Part shown: in pieces, positions 27,434-35,523 of the stretch
Layout: every line of letters begins with the position of its first letter
How positions within the stretch are numbered: the first letter of the stretch is position 1
DNA from: Deltaproteobacteria bacterium
GTDB taxonomy: Bacteria; Myxococcota_A; Polyangia; Polyangiales; Ga0077539
DNA: 35,523 nucleotides
Reading direction: 5' to 3'
Assembly (NCBI GenBank): GCA_016218725.1
Contig: JACRDB010000100.1
Coordinates: 1 to 35,523 of the forward strand
Notes under the pieces: model-generated
The model's input: only the letters and a program-made list of their open reading frames with translations
What the model was told of the DNA's origin: nothing
Databases searched by the model: none
Translations under genes and position numbers: made by a program

Positions 27434-30274
27434 TCACTCCAGCGGGTGGTTCAGGTCCGAGGTGCTCTCGCCCGCGCGGATGGAGACGCTCCAGGAGCTC
27501 TGCGCGCCGAGGTCCCGGTTGACGCACGACACGCGGTGCGAGCCCGCGGGGAGCTGGAGGATCCTCGGGGTGGACACCGTCTGGCCATTGATGGTGCACT
27601 GCGACGCCGGCCGTGTGGAGAGCCTCAGGGTCCCCATACCGCCGCCACCGGAGGGCTCCGGGTTGCGACTCGGGGAGGAGGCCACCGGGGAGGCGGGCGT
27701 GGGCGGGTGATTGAGCCCGGCGGAGCGCGGAGTGCGCCTCGGTCCCGAGGGTCGAGGCGCGGCGGCGACTGGCGCCTGGGGCGGCGCCGGGGGCGCGGTC
27801 CCGAGGAGTGGTTGTGCCGGTGAAGTGGGCAGGAGCAAGGGCTGCGACGGCACCGACGGGACCACCACGGAGCCCGGGAGGCCCGCGCCGGGCAGCGGGG
27901 TGGCAGGGTTCAGCGCCTGGGCGCCGGGAAGCGCCGCCGTGCCGGGCAGGAGCGGCTGCGTGGGCAGGGGCTGCGTGGGCATCGGGTACGCCGGCGGGAG
28001 CGTGGGCTGGGCGGGGGCCTCGGGGTCGAGCACCACCTGCATGTGGGCCACCTGGCCCTCGCTCACGGGCACGTCCTGCTGGTAGGTACGGAACCCTGGC
28101 TTGCGCACGACCACGTGGTGGAGCCTCGCCGCGGCGAGGTTCTGCACGGTGAAGCTCTGGCCGTTGCCGATCTGGGGCTGCTCGTCCACCAGCACCACGA
28201 CGCCGCCGACATTGGTGGTGATCTGCAGGGCGCCCATGGGCTCGCCGCGGGTGAGCTTGAGGCCGAGCACCACCGCCGCGGCCACGGCGATCACGCCCAT
28301 GAAGGCCAGCATGGCCACGGAGTTGTTGTCCCGGCGCCGCGGCACCGCCTGGGTGACGCTCCCGGCGGGCCACTCGGGCCTGCCCGAGCCATTGGTGCGC
28401 TGGGCGCCGGGCATGGAGGGCTGCGCCCGGGGGAGGTTGGCGATGGGCGTCGGGGCGGGGTGCTGTGGGCCCACCCCTGGCGCCGTGGGCATGGCCCCGA
28501 AGGCCGACCCGGGGCTCATCCCGACGTGGGTGGCGCCGTTGCTCGAAGGCCCGACCACGGGGTTGAGGTTGGTGGTCGCTGGCGGCGCGCCGGGCGCGGC
28601 CACCGCGGGCCCGCCGAGGAACGCGTTGGGGGGTGCCCCCGGCGGAGGGGCCGCGATGGCCGAGCTCGTCACCGGCTGGAGCGACGTGGACACGATGGGC
28701 GCCACCGCGGCGCTGGACCCTGGCGGCGGGATCAGGGCCGGGTTGGGCGCCGGAGGGCGGCTGGAGTGCACCGCGGGTACGCCCGGGATGGGCGGCACCA
28801 CCGGCAGCGCGGGCACCACCGGGAGCGAGCCGGTGATCCTCGGCGTGGACGTGGTCACCCTGGCGGGGACGTGCGAAATGGGCGGCGAGGCCACCATCGG
28901 CGGCGGCGACGGGATGGACGGGGAGCCCTCGGGCTTGTCGTACACCTGCGTGGCGAGCTCCTCGTCGTCCCACTCCATGTCCATCGCCTGGGCCTGGGCC
29001 TGGGCGTGGACCTGGGCATGGACCTGCGCGTGGACCTGCGCGGGCGCCGCGACGGCGACCACGGCCTGCGGTCCGCTCCCGCGGCCGTTGCCGTTGAGGT
29101 GCGCGCTGGGCGGAGGGGCCCCGCCGTGCTTCCCGTTGACCACGGGCGCGCCGACGCCCATGGCCGTGGCGCGGTTGACCTTGCCGAGCGGCGGCGGCGG
29201 CGGAGGGCCCTTGGACAGGGGCGGCGGCCCCTGGCGCCCCTGGGCCACGGACTGCGGCAGGGCGCTGGAGCCCTCGAGCACCTCCAGGTCGCTGGCGCGC
29301 CGCGAGTCGAACTTGCGGAACTCCTCGTCGCGGGAGGCCTCCTTGGCGATCTCCTCGGCGAAGAGCTTGCCCATGTACGCCGAGAGGTCCTTGCGGGCGA
29401 AGAAATTCCCCGAGGTGTACATGAACGACTGCAGGTCGTCGTGCAGGTCCATGGAGGTGCGGTAGCGGTCCTCCGGGTGCGGGGCCAGCGCCTTGAGCAC
29501 GATGGCCTCGAGCTCCTCGGGGATCTTTCGGTTGTACGCGCTGGGCGGCGTCACCTCGACCTTGCGCACCTTCTCCAGCGTGGAGAAATCGCTCTCCCCG
29601 ACGAAGAGCCGCTCCATGGTCAGGAGCTCGTAGAGGCAGATCCCGACGGCGAACACGTCGCTCCGGCGGTCGATCCCGAGGCCCCGCACCTGCTCCGGGG
29701 ACATGTACCCGAACTTGCCCTTCAGGATCCCCGCCTGCGTCTTGGAGCTCTTGCTGGCAGCCTTGGCGATGCCGAAATCAATGAGCTTCACGTCCCCGTC
29801 GTAGGACACCAGGATGTTCTGCGGGGACACGTCCCGGTGCACCAGCTCCAGGCTCCGCCCCGCCGCGTCCTTCTTGTTGTGCGCGTAGTCCAGGCCCTCG
29901 CAGAGCTTCATCACCATGTAGCACGCCATGGGGATGGGGATCGTCTCCGTGCGCTTCCTGGCCCGCTCGAAGATCGCCCGCATGTCCTTGCCGCCCACGT
30001 ACTCCAGCGCGATGAAGTACGCCTCGCCCACCTTCCCCAGCTCGAAGATCTGCGCGATGTTCGGGTGCGTCAGCTGCACCGCGAGCTTCGCCTCGTCGAC
30101 GAACATCGCGATGAACTCCTGGTCCTCGGCGATCGACGGCAGGATCCGCTTGACCGCCACCAGGCGCTCGAACCCCGCCTCCCCGAAGGACTTGGCCTTG
30201 AACACCTCGGCCATGCCCCCGACGCTGATGCGTTCGAGCAGGTAGTACTTCCCGAACTTGACCGGGTTCTTCAC
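27434..30274 (-). CDS. Serine/threonine protein kinase with PEGA domains
   Basis: This is a 946-residue Hanks-type kinase. The kinase domain (1-300) has the glycine-rich loop ISVGGMAEVFKA (16-27), lysine in VAVKRIL (40-46), the HRD catalytic loop VHRDVSPQNIL near 146, DFG near 168 and a SPEQ activation-segment end. A long Pro/Ala/Gln-rich linker follows (about 340-640), with QVHA repeats near 420. One transmembrane helix is near 650-672. The C-terminal part holds two PEGA-like domains (about 680-747 and 878-944), which are often periplasmic. The architecture fits a membrane receptor kinase. The GTG start has GAGGT 7 nt upstream. It converges with the TPR-like gene (7-nt gap). Confidence 0.9.
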   Translation of the reverse strand: MKNPVKFGKYYLLERISVGGMAEVFKAKSFGEAGFERLVAVKRILPSIAEDQEFIAMFVDEAKLAVQLTHPNIAQIFELGKVGEAYFIALEYVGGKDMRAIFERARKRTETIPIPMACYMVMKLCEGLDYAHNKKDAAGRSLELVHRDVSPQNILVSYDGDVKLIDFGIAKAASKSSKTQAGILKGKFGYMSPEQVRGLGIDRRSDVFAVGICLYELLTMERLFVGESDFSTLEKVRKVEVTPPSAYNRKIPEELEAIVLKALAPHPEDRYRTSMDLHDDLQSFMYTSGNFFARKDLSAYMGKLFAEEIAKEASRDEEFRKFDSRRASDLEVLEGSSALPQSVAQGRQGPPPLSKGPPPPPPLGKVNRATAMGVGAPVVNGKHGGAPPPSAHLNGNGRGSGPQAVVAVAAPAQVHAQVHAQVHAQAQAQAMDMEWDDEELATQVYDKPEGSPSIPSPPPMVASPPISHVPARVTTSTPRITGSLPVVPALPVVPPIPGVPAVHSSRPPAPNPALIPPPGSSAAVAPIVSTSLQPVTSSAIAAPPPGAPPNAFLGGPAVAAPGAPPATTNLNPVVGPSSNGATHVGMSPGSAFGAMPTAPGVGPQHPAPTPIANLPRAQPSMPGAQRTNGSGRPEWPAGSVTQAVPRRRDNNSVAMLAFMGVIAVAAAVVLGLKLTRGEPMGALQITTNVGGVVVLVDEQPQIGNGQSFTVQNLAAARLHHVVVRKPGFRTYQQDVPVSEGQVAHMQVVLDPEAPAQPTLPPAYPMPTQPLPTQPLLPGTAALPGAQALNPATPLPGAGLPGSVVVPSVPSQPLLLPTSPAQPLLGTAPPAPPQAPVAAAPRPSGPRRTPRSAGLNHPPTPASPVASSPSRNPEPSGGGGMGTLRLSTRPASQCTINGQTVSTPRILQLPAGSHRVSCVNRDLGAQSSWSVSIRAGESTSDLNHPLE
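28985..29040 (-). repeat. QVHA/AQ tandem repeat inside the kinase linker
   Basis: A short tandem array with a period of 6 or 12 bp encodes repeated QVHA and AQAQ units. It belongs to a low-complexity linker and is likely to vary in copy number between strains. Confidence 0.7.
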
Positions 30275-30377
30275 CGCATTGACCTCAATCTCGGTTGCCT
30301 CTCAGACCTCAGGGCTACACGACCGGGACCCGGAGGCCCACGACGCCACGCAGGATACACGCACGCACGGGTATTCT

Positions 30378-30407
30378 ATTTTACCCACGAAATCCCCTCC
30401 GCGTCAA
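30378..30407 (-). promoter_or_regulatory. Predicted promoter of the Ser/Thr kinase gene
   Basis: On the minus strand a -35 box TTGACG (30402-30407), an 18-bp spacer and a -10 box TAAAAT (30378-30383) lie in an unusually AT-rich stretch for this window. The predicted start is near 30371, giving a leader of about 97 nt to the GTG at 30274. The 216-bp gap 30275-30490 has no other gene. Confidence 0.55.
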
Positions 30408-30490
30408 CGTGAGGGACCCCAGAACCGGTCTCCTTCGGCACGATTTGTGCTTTTCCCTTGGACTGTCCGAGGCGCTCGGAGCTTGGGTCT

Positions 30491-33088
30491 TCACGGCGGG
30501 GTGGGTGTTGTGGGCGCGGCGGGGGTCTGGGGAGGGTGGCGCCCGCCCCAGGCGGGCATGGAGACGCTCCCGCGATGGACATTGACCTGGACGTTGCCGT
30601 CTTCTCCCATGCGGTAGCGTACCCTACGGTGCTGGGCGTCGTACCAGACGCGCATCGGCACGGGGTGCACCTCGGGGAAGATCCTACGGGCGCCCGGGGG
30701 CTCCCTCTCCAGGAGGACGAAGCGGGTGGGGGCGTCGGAGGCCACGGGGGCGCCGGCGGCGTCCCGGTCGCCGCCGGTGGCGAGGGCGGCGGTGGCGGGC
30801 AGGGCGAGCCTGGGGCCCTGGCAGCCCGCGAGGGTGAGGGCCCGGAGTACCAGGTCTGGCACCGCCCGGTCGGCCACGGCGAGCACCAGGAAGCCGTTGT
30901 CGTCCACGCCGGCACCGCGAAGGACGCTCATCCCGGGGACCAGGGGCGCGGCTTCGAGCCTCGGGCCCTGGGCGCCGAGGGTCCAGCGGCCGCCGGCGTG
31001 GTCGTCCCAGCCCAGGCCCGGGGCCTCCTGCGGGGCCTCGGAGACGCCCAGGAAGCGCGCCACCACGGTGCCCCGGGCGTCCGGGCGGGCGAGGGACACC
31101 CTCCGTGGGTCCACCCGGACGAGGTTCACCCAGCGCTCGGGCTGCGCGGCGTCCGGGCGGAGGCGGGTGCGCGCCAGGGGCCAGGGGAAGCTCGTGGTGG
31201 CGAGGCCCGAGACATGCCACACCCCTTCGCCTTCCTGCGCGGGGGTGCACGCCCCGGGGGTGGTCGCCCCGGGGAGCACCGGGCGCAGCAGGAGGTAGAA
31301 GAAATCCCGCGGGTCCCGGCGGAGGTACCGCGGGGCGCTCCCCTGGTGCATGGCCCTCACCATCCGGCGCGCACGGAACACGAAGCCGGGCGCCGAAGGG
31401 ACGTTGCCTTCGGACTGGTACCCGCCGAGGACGCCGCGCCCGAGGCGCGGGGTGGTGGCGGCGCGGCTCACGCGGAGGAACTCGAAGCCGGTGTTGGCGC
31501 CGTTCATGTCGAGGTGGAGGCCGAAGGTGCAGCGCGCGGCCAGCATGGCGTCCGCGAGGGTGCGCTCGGTCTGGTCCTCACCCCAGAAGAAGGCCACGTG
31601 GCGCTCCCGGGTGGTGCACAGCCCCGTGCGGGTGGTGTGCATGTCCCCGGGCGCCGAGTGCGGGGCGGTGCCGCCCCAGAACGTGCGGTGGTAGGGGTTG
31701 AACACGCCGTCCTCCACCAGCGAGGTGAGGTTCTGCCGGAACTCCAGGAGGTCCGTGGGGACCTCCGGGGCCTCGGGCCAGGAGCCGAAGCCCGTGGACC
31801 CGTCGCTCAGGACCGCGATGGTGGCGCCCCAGGGCTTCGGCGGCAGGAAGAGCGTCCCTTCGGCGTAGACGCCCCACTCCCCGTGGAGGGCCTGGAACCC
31901 GCCGTTGAAGCCCGCGGCCAGGCGCAGGAGCGAGCGCTCGTCGCGCGGGACGCTGCCGCTACCCGTCTCTCCGGTGGCGCCCATGGGCTCCTGGGAGCCC
32001 GGGGCGACGTGGAGCTCCACCTGCCTGGGGTCCCACAGGGTGATGTACACCCGCGTGTCCCGGCGCTCGCGGTCCGTGCGCACGAAGGTCTGGAAGAACG
32101 TCGGCGGCGCGCCGGGGTTCCTCGCGATGAAGGGGTCGTCCGCCGCGGCCGCGGCCCACTCTCCCTCGTGGGCCAGCGGCGGGCTCAGGGGACCTCGCAG
32201 CGGCGGCGGCGGCCAGGCCTCCACCGGGCCCTCCAGGCGGTCCTGCGGGTGCGGGCCCGAGAGCACGTCCGCGAGGTCCTCCGCGGCGTCCTCCTGCGAG
32301 CGGTCCGGGCCGAGGTTGACCCTGGCGCGCGCCACCCGGTCCTGGAGCTGGAAGCCCAGGTGCTCGGCCCACGCGATGGGTGCGGGCCCCACCCAGGGCA
32401 CGGCCCTCACGGTGTCCACGAGCCAGGTGACCCAGCTCGTGGTGCCCGCGAGGCGCGGGCGCGCCTGCACCCAGCGCTCTCCCTCGAGCACCCGGGGCCC
32501 CGCGAGCGCGACGGTCACCCGGTGGTCGTCGTTGGCCACGCCAAGCTCCGAGGGGCCCAGGGAGAGCCTCGCCCGGCGGGCCGGCGGCGAGAGGTTGTAG
32601 CGGTAGAACCCGTAGCCCTCGGGGCTGCCGGTCTGTTGGAAGCGGGTGATCGCCGCGCGGAGGCGCCCGCCGGTGTCCGCGGGCGCGTCCCGCTCGTCGG
32701 AGGCGCCCCGGGCGTCCACCAGGGTAAACGCCGCCACGCGCTCGCCCACGCGGGTCTGGAACGCCGCCCAGCGGCCCTGGCAGGAGAGGTCGGCCTCGTC
32801 GGCCTCCGGCGAGCGGGTGAGGTTGGACACATCCTCCACGGCCCAGACGCCATCGCCGGTGGAGGTGCGCGCGGTGACCGCGTAGAGGTCCCGGGCCTCG
32901 GCCCCCACCCTCCCGAGGACGAGCACCCTCCTCGGGCGCAGCCCCGGGGGGTCCAGCCAGCACGGCGCCGCGGTGCTGTCGAGCGTCACCCCGCGCGCCA
33001 TGAGCACCTCCCGGACGCTCCCGTGGTGGGCCGAGGCGAGCGCGACCCCGCCGCTCGCCAGGGCGCACAGGGCCACGGCGCGGAGCAT
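30491..33088 (-). CDS. Exported phosphodiester-glycosidase-like (DUF2233/NAGPA) protein
   Basis: This 865-residue protein has an N-terminal signal peptide (MLRAVALCALASGGVALASA). The first 370 or so residues are of unknown type. The central segment resembles the phosphodiester glycosidase family: AAGFNGGFQALHGEWGVY near 415, GTLFLPPKPWGATIAVL near 437, FWGGTAPHSAPGDMH near 496, and ADAMLAARCTFGLHLDMNGANTGFEF near 530. This family cleaves GlcNAc-phosphodiester linkages in the uncovering enzyme. A role in cell-surface glycan trimming is inferred. The C-terminal 300 residues are of unknown function. ATG 33088 is chosen over an in-frame GTG at 33160 because it gives the signal peptide and has GGAGG 11 nt upstream. 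Confidence 0.72.
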   Translation of the reverse strand: MLRAVALCALASGGVALASAHHGSVREVLMARGVTLDSTAAPCWLDPPGLRPRRVLVLGRVGAEARDLYAVTARTSTGDGVWAVEDVSNLTRSPEADEADLSCQGRWAAFQTRVGERVAAFTLVDARGASDERDAPADTGGRLRAAITRFQQTGSPEGYGFYRYNLSPPARRARLSLGPSELGVANDDHRVTVALAGPRVLEGERWVQARPRLAGTTSWVTWLVDTVRAVPWVGPAPIAWAEHLGFQLQDRVARARVNLGPDRSQEDAAEDLADVLSGPHPQDRLEGPVEAWPPPPLRGPLSPPLAHEGEWAAAAADDPFIARNPGAPPTFFQTFVRTDRERRDTRVYITLWDPRQVELHVAPGSQEPMGATGETGSGSVPRDERSLLRLAAGFNGGFQALHGEWGVYAEGTLFLPPKPWGATIAVLSDGSTGFGSWPEAPEVPTDLLEFRQNLTSLVEDGVFNPYHRTFWGGTAPHSAPGDMHTTRTGLCTTRERHVAFFWGEDQTERTLADAMLAARCTFGLHLDMNGANTGFEFLRVSRAATTPRLGRGVLGGYQSEGNVPSAPGFVFRARRMVRAMHQGSAPRYLRRDPRDFFYLLLRPVLPGATTPGACTPAQEGEGVWHVSGLATTSFPWPLARTRLRPDAAQPERWVNLVRVDPRRVSLARPDARGTVVARFLGVSEAPQEAPGLGWDDHAGGRWTLGAQGPRLEAAPLVPGMSVLRGAGVDDNGFLVLAVADRAVPDLVLRALTLAGCQGPRLALPATAALATGGDRDAAGAPVASDAPTRFVLLEREPPGARRIFPEVHPVPMRVWYDAQHRRVRYRMGEDGNVQVNVHRGSVSMPAWGGRHPPQTPAAPTTPTPP

Positions 33089-33171
33089 GCTCGCGGAGCC
33101 CTCCACCGCCCGTTGGAGGCGCCCCGCCGCGACGTTCTTGATAGCGCTCCTGGCGTCCACCGCAGGGAGGG

Positions 33172-33200
33172 TGTGTACGCCACGCCCGTCGGGTTGACAA
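33172..33200 (-). promoter_or_regulatory. Predicted minus-strand promoter of the phosphodiester-glycosidase-like gene
   Basis: A -35-like TTGTCA (33195-33200), a 17-bp spacer and a -10-like TACACA (33172-33177) point leftward. The -35 overlaps the -35 of the rightward promoter, so the two divergent promoters would be mutually exclusive for polymerase binding. The evidence is weak because both boxes deviate from consensus. Confidence 0.35.
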
Positions 33201-33222
33201 AATCCAGGGCCGATCCTGTGAT
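33194..33222 (+). promoter_or_regulatory. Predicted plus-strand promoter of the HEAT/BamB-like operon
   Basis: A perfect -35 box TTGACA (33194-33199), a 17-bp spacer and a -10 box TGTGAT (33217-33222) point rightward, with a start near 33229 and a leader of about 45 nt to the ATG at 33274. Confidence 0.5.
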
Positions 33223-33225
33223 CGG
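33210..33225. promoter_or_regulatory. Inverted repeat overlapping the HEAT-gene -10 box
   Basis: The dyad CCGATC-CTGT-GATCGG (33210-33225) has 6-bp arms and covers the -10 box of the rightward promoter. It is placed as an operator would be. No adjacent regulator is known, so this is a candidate only. Confidence 0.35.
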
Positions 33226-33273
33226 AGGGCGGCCTTGCCGGGACCTCGGGGCTCGGGGTAAGACCCAGGGCCT

Positions 33274-34269
33274 ATGGAGTCTCAAGCGCCCTGGAGGGCC
33301 TCGAAGGGGCCGGGGAAGGTTCGTTGGGGAGCGCGGGTGGGCTTCCTCTGTGTGGCGCTCCACGGAGCCCTGGCAAACGCCCAGCCCGCGGTTCCACCGG
33401 GCGCCCCGGCGGCGCCGGAGCGGGCGCTCACCCTCCGGGAGGCCACCCAGCAGCTCCGGGCCTCGGAGCCCGACGCGGTGCTGGAGGCCATCGAGGCCAT
33501 GAAGGCCATCCGTACCCCGGAGGTGGTGCCGCCGCTGGTGGAGCTCCTCCAGCGCGGCGTGAGCGATGACATCATGGACGCCACGGTGCGCGCCTTCGGG
33601 GTCATCGGCCAGCCGGCGGCCATTGATGAGCTGTCGTCGCTGCTGCACCACCGCCGGGCGCCGGTGCGCCTGGCCGCGGTGGAGTCCCTCGGGCACCTCC
33701 GCCAGGACCCGCGCGTCCGCCCCCTCCTGGAGAGCGCCCTGCGCGACTCGGACGCCACCGTGAGGGGCCAGGCGGCGCTGTCCCTCGGGAGCATCAACGC
33801 CCGCGCCTCGGTGGAGATTCTCCAGCGGGCCTTCGAGCGCAACGTGCCGGAGGCCGCTGCGGCGCTCGGGCTCCTCGGGGATTTCCGCGTGGCCGAGCGG
33901 CTCCTGGAGGCCGTGGGGCGCGCGCCCCTGAGCGTGCTGATCACGGGCTTCCAGGGCTTCCTGGCGCGCCGGGACCTCACCGACGAGGAGAAGACCAACA
34001 TCATCAACCGCCTGGTGGACCGCTCGCCCACGCGCCAGGTGCGGGCCTTCCTCCAGGAGTGGCTCCGGGGGCTGCCGCCCGCGGACCGCTCCCGGGCCCG
34101 CCAGCGCGCCGAGCGCGCCGTGCGGCAGATTCAAGACCAGGCGCCCGGAGCGCCGAGCGCTCCGGGGTCCGCCGCGCCGAGCGCTCCGGGGTCCGCCGCG
34201 CCGAGCGCTCCGGGGTCCGCCGCGCCGACCGCTCCAGGGCCCGCCGCGCCCGCGGGAGGTGCCCCGTGA
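33274..34269 (+). CDS. Exported HEAT-repeat protein with Ala/Pro/Ser tail
   Basis: This 331-residue protein has an N-terminal basic-hydrophobic signal segment (about 17-36, ending ALANAQ). Residues 50-195 contain HEAT/PBS-lyase-like helical repeats such as AIDELSSLLHHRRAPVRLAAVESLGHL and PLLESALRDSDATVRGQAALSLG. Such repeats form a scaffold for protein contacts. Residues 195-270 continue as helices, and the C-terminal 60 or so residues are a low-complexity APSAPGSA tail. The predicted location is periplasmic. The stop codon overlaps the next gene's GTG by 4 nt, so the two products probably act together. The ligand is unknown. Confidence 0.8.
   Translation: MESQAPWRASKGPGKVRWGARVGFLCVALHGALANAQPAVPPGAPAAPERALTLREATQQLRASEPDAVLEAIEAMKAIRTPEVVPPLVELLQRGVSDDIMDATVRAFGVIGQPAAIDELSSLLHHRRAPVRLAAVESLGHLRQDPRVRPLLESALRDSDATVRGQAALSLGSINARASVEILQRAFERNVPEAAAALGLLGDFRVAERLLEAVGRAPLSVLITGFQGFLARRDLTDEEKTNIINRLVDRSPTRQVRAFLQEWLRGLPPADRSRARQRAERAVRQIQDQAPGAPSAPGSAAPSAPGSAAPSAPGSAAPTAPGPAAPAGGAP
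34150..34245 (+). repeat. Four tandem 24-bp repeats in the HEAT-protein tail
   Basis: Three identical 24-bp units (34150-34173, 34174-34197, 34198-34221) and one diverged unit (34222-34245) code for APSAPGSA-type octapeptides. The three exact copies suggest recent slippage expansion. Confidence 0.9.
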
Positions 34270-35523
34270 AGCTCCGCGGCGCCGCCCTGGCCCTGCTCCT
34301 GACCACGCAGTGCATGCCCCCCATCCGGGTGTCCACGGCCTTCGCGTCGCGCTTCGGCGACAACGATCAAACCCGCCTCGCCCGCGTGCTGGAGCGCCTC
34401 CCGAGGGAGCGCACCCCGCGGAACCAGGGCCTCCTGGCCGCCGTACTCCAGGGAGATCGCCGCGAGGTGGCGGTGTACGACATCGCCACACATCGCCCTC
34501 TATGGAGCCAGGCCCTGGCGGCCTCGGGGACGCCCGAAATCGTAGGGGACGCGCTGGTGGTGGAGACGGGGCACACGACCCAGCTCCTGGACCTGCAGAC
34601 GGGCGCTTCCCGGGGGCAGGTGGAGCACACGGGGCTGGAGCTCACCGGGGCCGCGAGGGACGGGGACCGGGTGGTGTTGTGCTTCTCCTCGGGGCTCGCG
34701 GGGGGCGGGCGCCGTAGCGGGAGGGTGGTGACCCTGGACGCCCGGAGCGGGGGGGTGCGCTGGGAGCATGAGCTCTCGGGGCTCCTGGGGCGTCCGGCGG
34801 CGCTCGGGGGCCTGGCGTTCATCCCCTGGGACCGGCAGTCCATCGCGGTGCTGGACCTCGCGACGGGGGTGGAGCAGGCGCGCCTTCGGTCCACGGACGA
34901 CGTGCTCTCGTGGGTGTTCGCGGGGGACGGGGGGGTGTGGTACGGCGGCCGGGGGCTGTACCACCTGACGGCGGACAGCGCGTCGGGGACGCGGCAGGGC
35001 AGCGGGCTGCTGGTGAACCCCCTGCAGGGAGTGCCGGGCGATCCCATGCTCTACCAGGACGGGTTCCTCGCCACGACGGGGACGCGTACGGCGCGGGACC
35101 ACATCCGCTTCGGGTTCCTCCCGAGGGTCGGGGAGCACGGCCGCGCCGCGCTCCACGACGACGCGGTGTACCTGGCGTACTACCGTCACCTCCTGGCGGT
35201 GGACGTGGGCCAGGGGACCGTGCGCTGGGCCCAGCGGCTGGAGGAGGACGTGGAGAGCCTCACGGTGACCGCCCGAGGGGTGTACGTCACCTCGGGGACG
35301 GGCAAGGTCCGGGGCGTGGACCCGCGCACCGGGGCCGTGAGCGTGGTGGCGGAGCTCAACGCCCCGCTCGGGGCCATCGCCGCGGACTTCGACGCGCTGG
35401 CGGCGCCCTCCGGGGGCGCGCGCCCCGACGGCTCCGTGCGCGAGCAGCTCGTGGGCCTGGTGCTCGACGCGGACAACCTCCTGGTGCCCTTCCGGGGGTG
35501 GCTCGTGGGGCTCCTGGCCATGA
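34266..35523 (+). CDS. BamB/PQQ-repeat-like beta-propeller protein, partial
   Basis: An open frame runs from the GTG at 34266 to the window edge without a stop (419 codons), so the 3' end is missing. The N-terminus is basic-hydrophobic (LRGAALALLLTTQC), consistent with a signal peptide. The lipobox is poor because of Gln at -1. At least five PQQ/WD-like units are visible, for example YDIATHRPLWSQAL near 76, VVTLDARSGGVRWEHEL near 152, VLDLATGVEQARL near 196, LLAVDVGQGTVRWAQRL near 310 and VRGVDPRTGAV near 348. This pattern matches beta-propeller proteins such as BamB, but a specific role in outer-membrane assembly is not shown. It is translationally coupled to the HEAT-repeat gene. Confidence 0.75.
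   Translation, partial: MKLRGAALALLLTTQCMPPIRVSTAFASRFGDNDQTRLARVLERLPRERTPRNQGLLAAVLQGDRREVAVYDIATHRPLWSQALAASGTPEIVGDALVVETGHTTQLLDLQTGASRGQVEHTGLELTGAARDGDRVVLCFSSGLAGGGRRSGRVVTLDARSGGVRWEHELSGLLGRPAALGGLAFIPWDRQSIAVLDLATGVEQARLRSTDDVLSWVFAGDGGVWYGGRGLYHLTADSASGTRQGSGLLVNPLQGVPGDPMLYQDGFLATTGTRTARDHIRFGFLPRVGEHGRAALHDDAVYLAYYRHLLAVDVGQGTVRWAQRLEEDVESLTVTARGVYVTSGTGKVRGVDPRTGAVSVVAELNAPLGAIAADFDALAAPSGGARPDGSVREQLVGLVLDADNLLVPFRGWLVGLLAM

Overview
The window is high-GC DNA with long antisense ORF shadows. The gene content suggests a myxobacterium or close relative (Myxococcota). The pointers are a DUF2378-type protein, a VWA lipoprotein with MopE-like Asp/Cys metal-binding motifs, a Ser/Thr kinase with PEGA domains, a large Stig1-like cysteine-repeat lipoprotein and a PilR/pilin pair. 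This placement is inferred from gene families; no rRNA or other phylogenetic marker is present. I found no tRNA, CRISPR array, insertion sequence or prophage, and nothing suggests recent horizontal transfer.

Region 1 (161-5623, minus strand) is a compact iron-sulfur assembly operon read as merR-like, iscS, iscU, iscA, hscB, hscA, fdx, with gaps of 1-18 nt. The usual regulator gene iscR is absent. Its place is taken by a MerR-family protein with a C-terminal five-cysteine cluster. Upstream of it lie a TTGACA promoter and two copies of a 22-bp element, one containing a perfect 16-bp palindrome. This is the strongest candidate for a little-described system: an isc operon under a cysteine-bearing MerR sensor.

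Region 2 (5644-12614) holds a secreted VWA lipoprotein and a membrane-anchored metallophosphoesterase on the minus strand. Divergent from them are a GH63-like glucosidase and an orphan biotin carboxylase.

Region 3 (12624-17665, minus) holds urocanase, an unusual fusion of an acetoacetate-decarboxylase-like domain to an FAD-dependent desaturase/amine-oxidase-like domain, and a DUF2378 protein.

Region 4 (17733-22634) holds a coiled-coil protein ending in a NusG-like KOW module, a lipoprotein with 16 eight-cysteine repeats between two cytochrome-like Cys-His segments, and a small convergent hypothetical gene.

Region 5 (22688-27426, plus) is a tight run of glycosyltransferase, methyltransferase, PilR-like sigma54 activator, type IV pilin-like protein and a membrane-anchored helical-repeat protein.

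Region 6 (27434-35523) holds the Ser/Thr kinase with two PEGA-like domains, a phosphodiester-glycosidase-like exported protein, and divergently a HEAT-repeat protein overlapping a BamB-like beta-propeller gene that runs off the window. Functions are assigned from motifs only; no database search was run.
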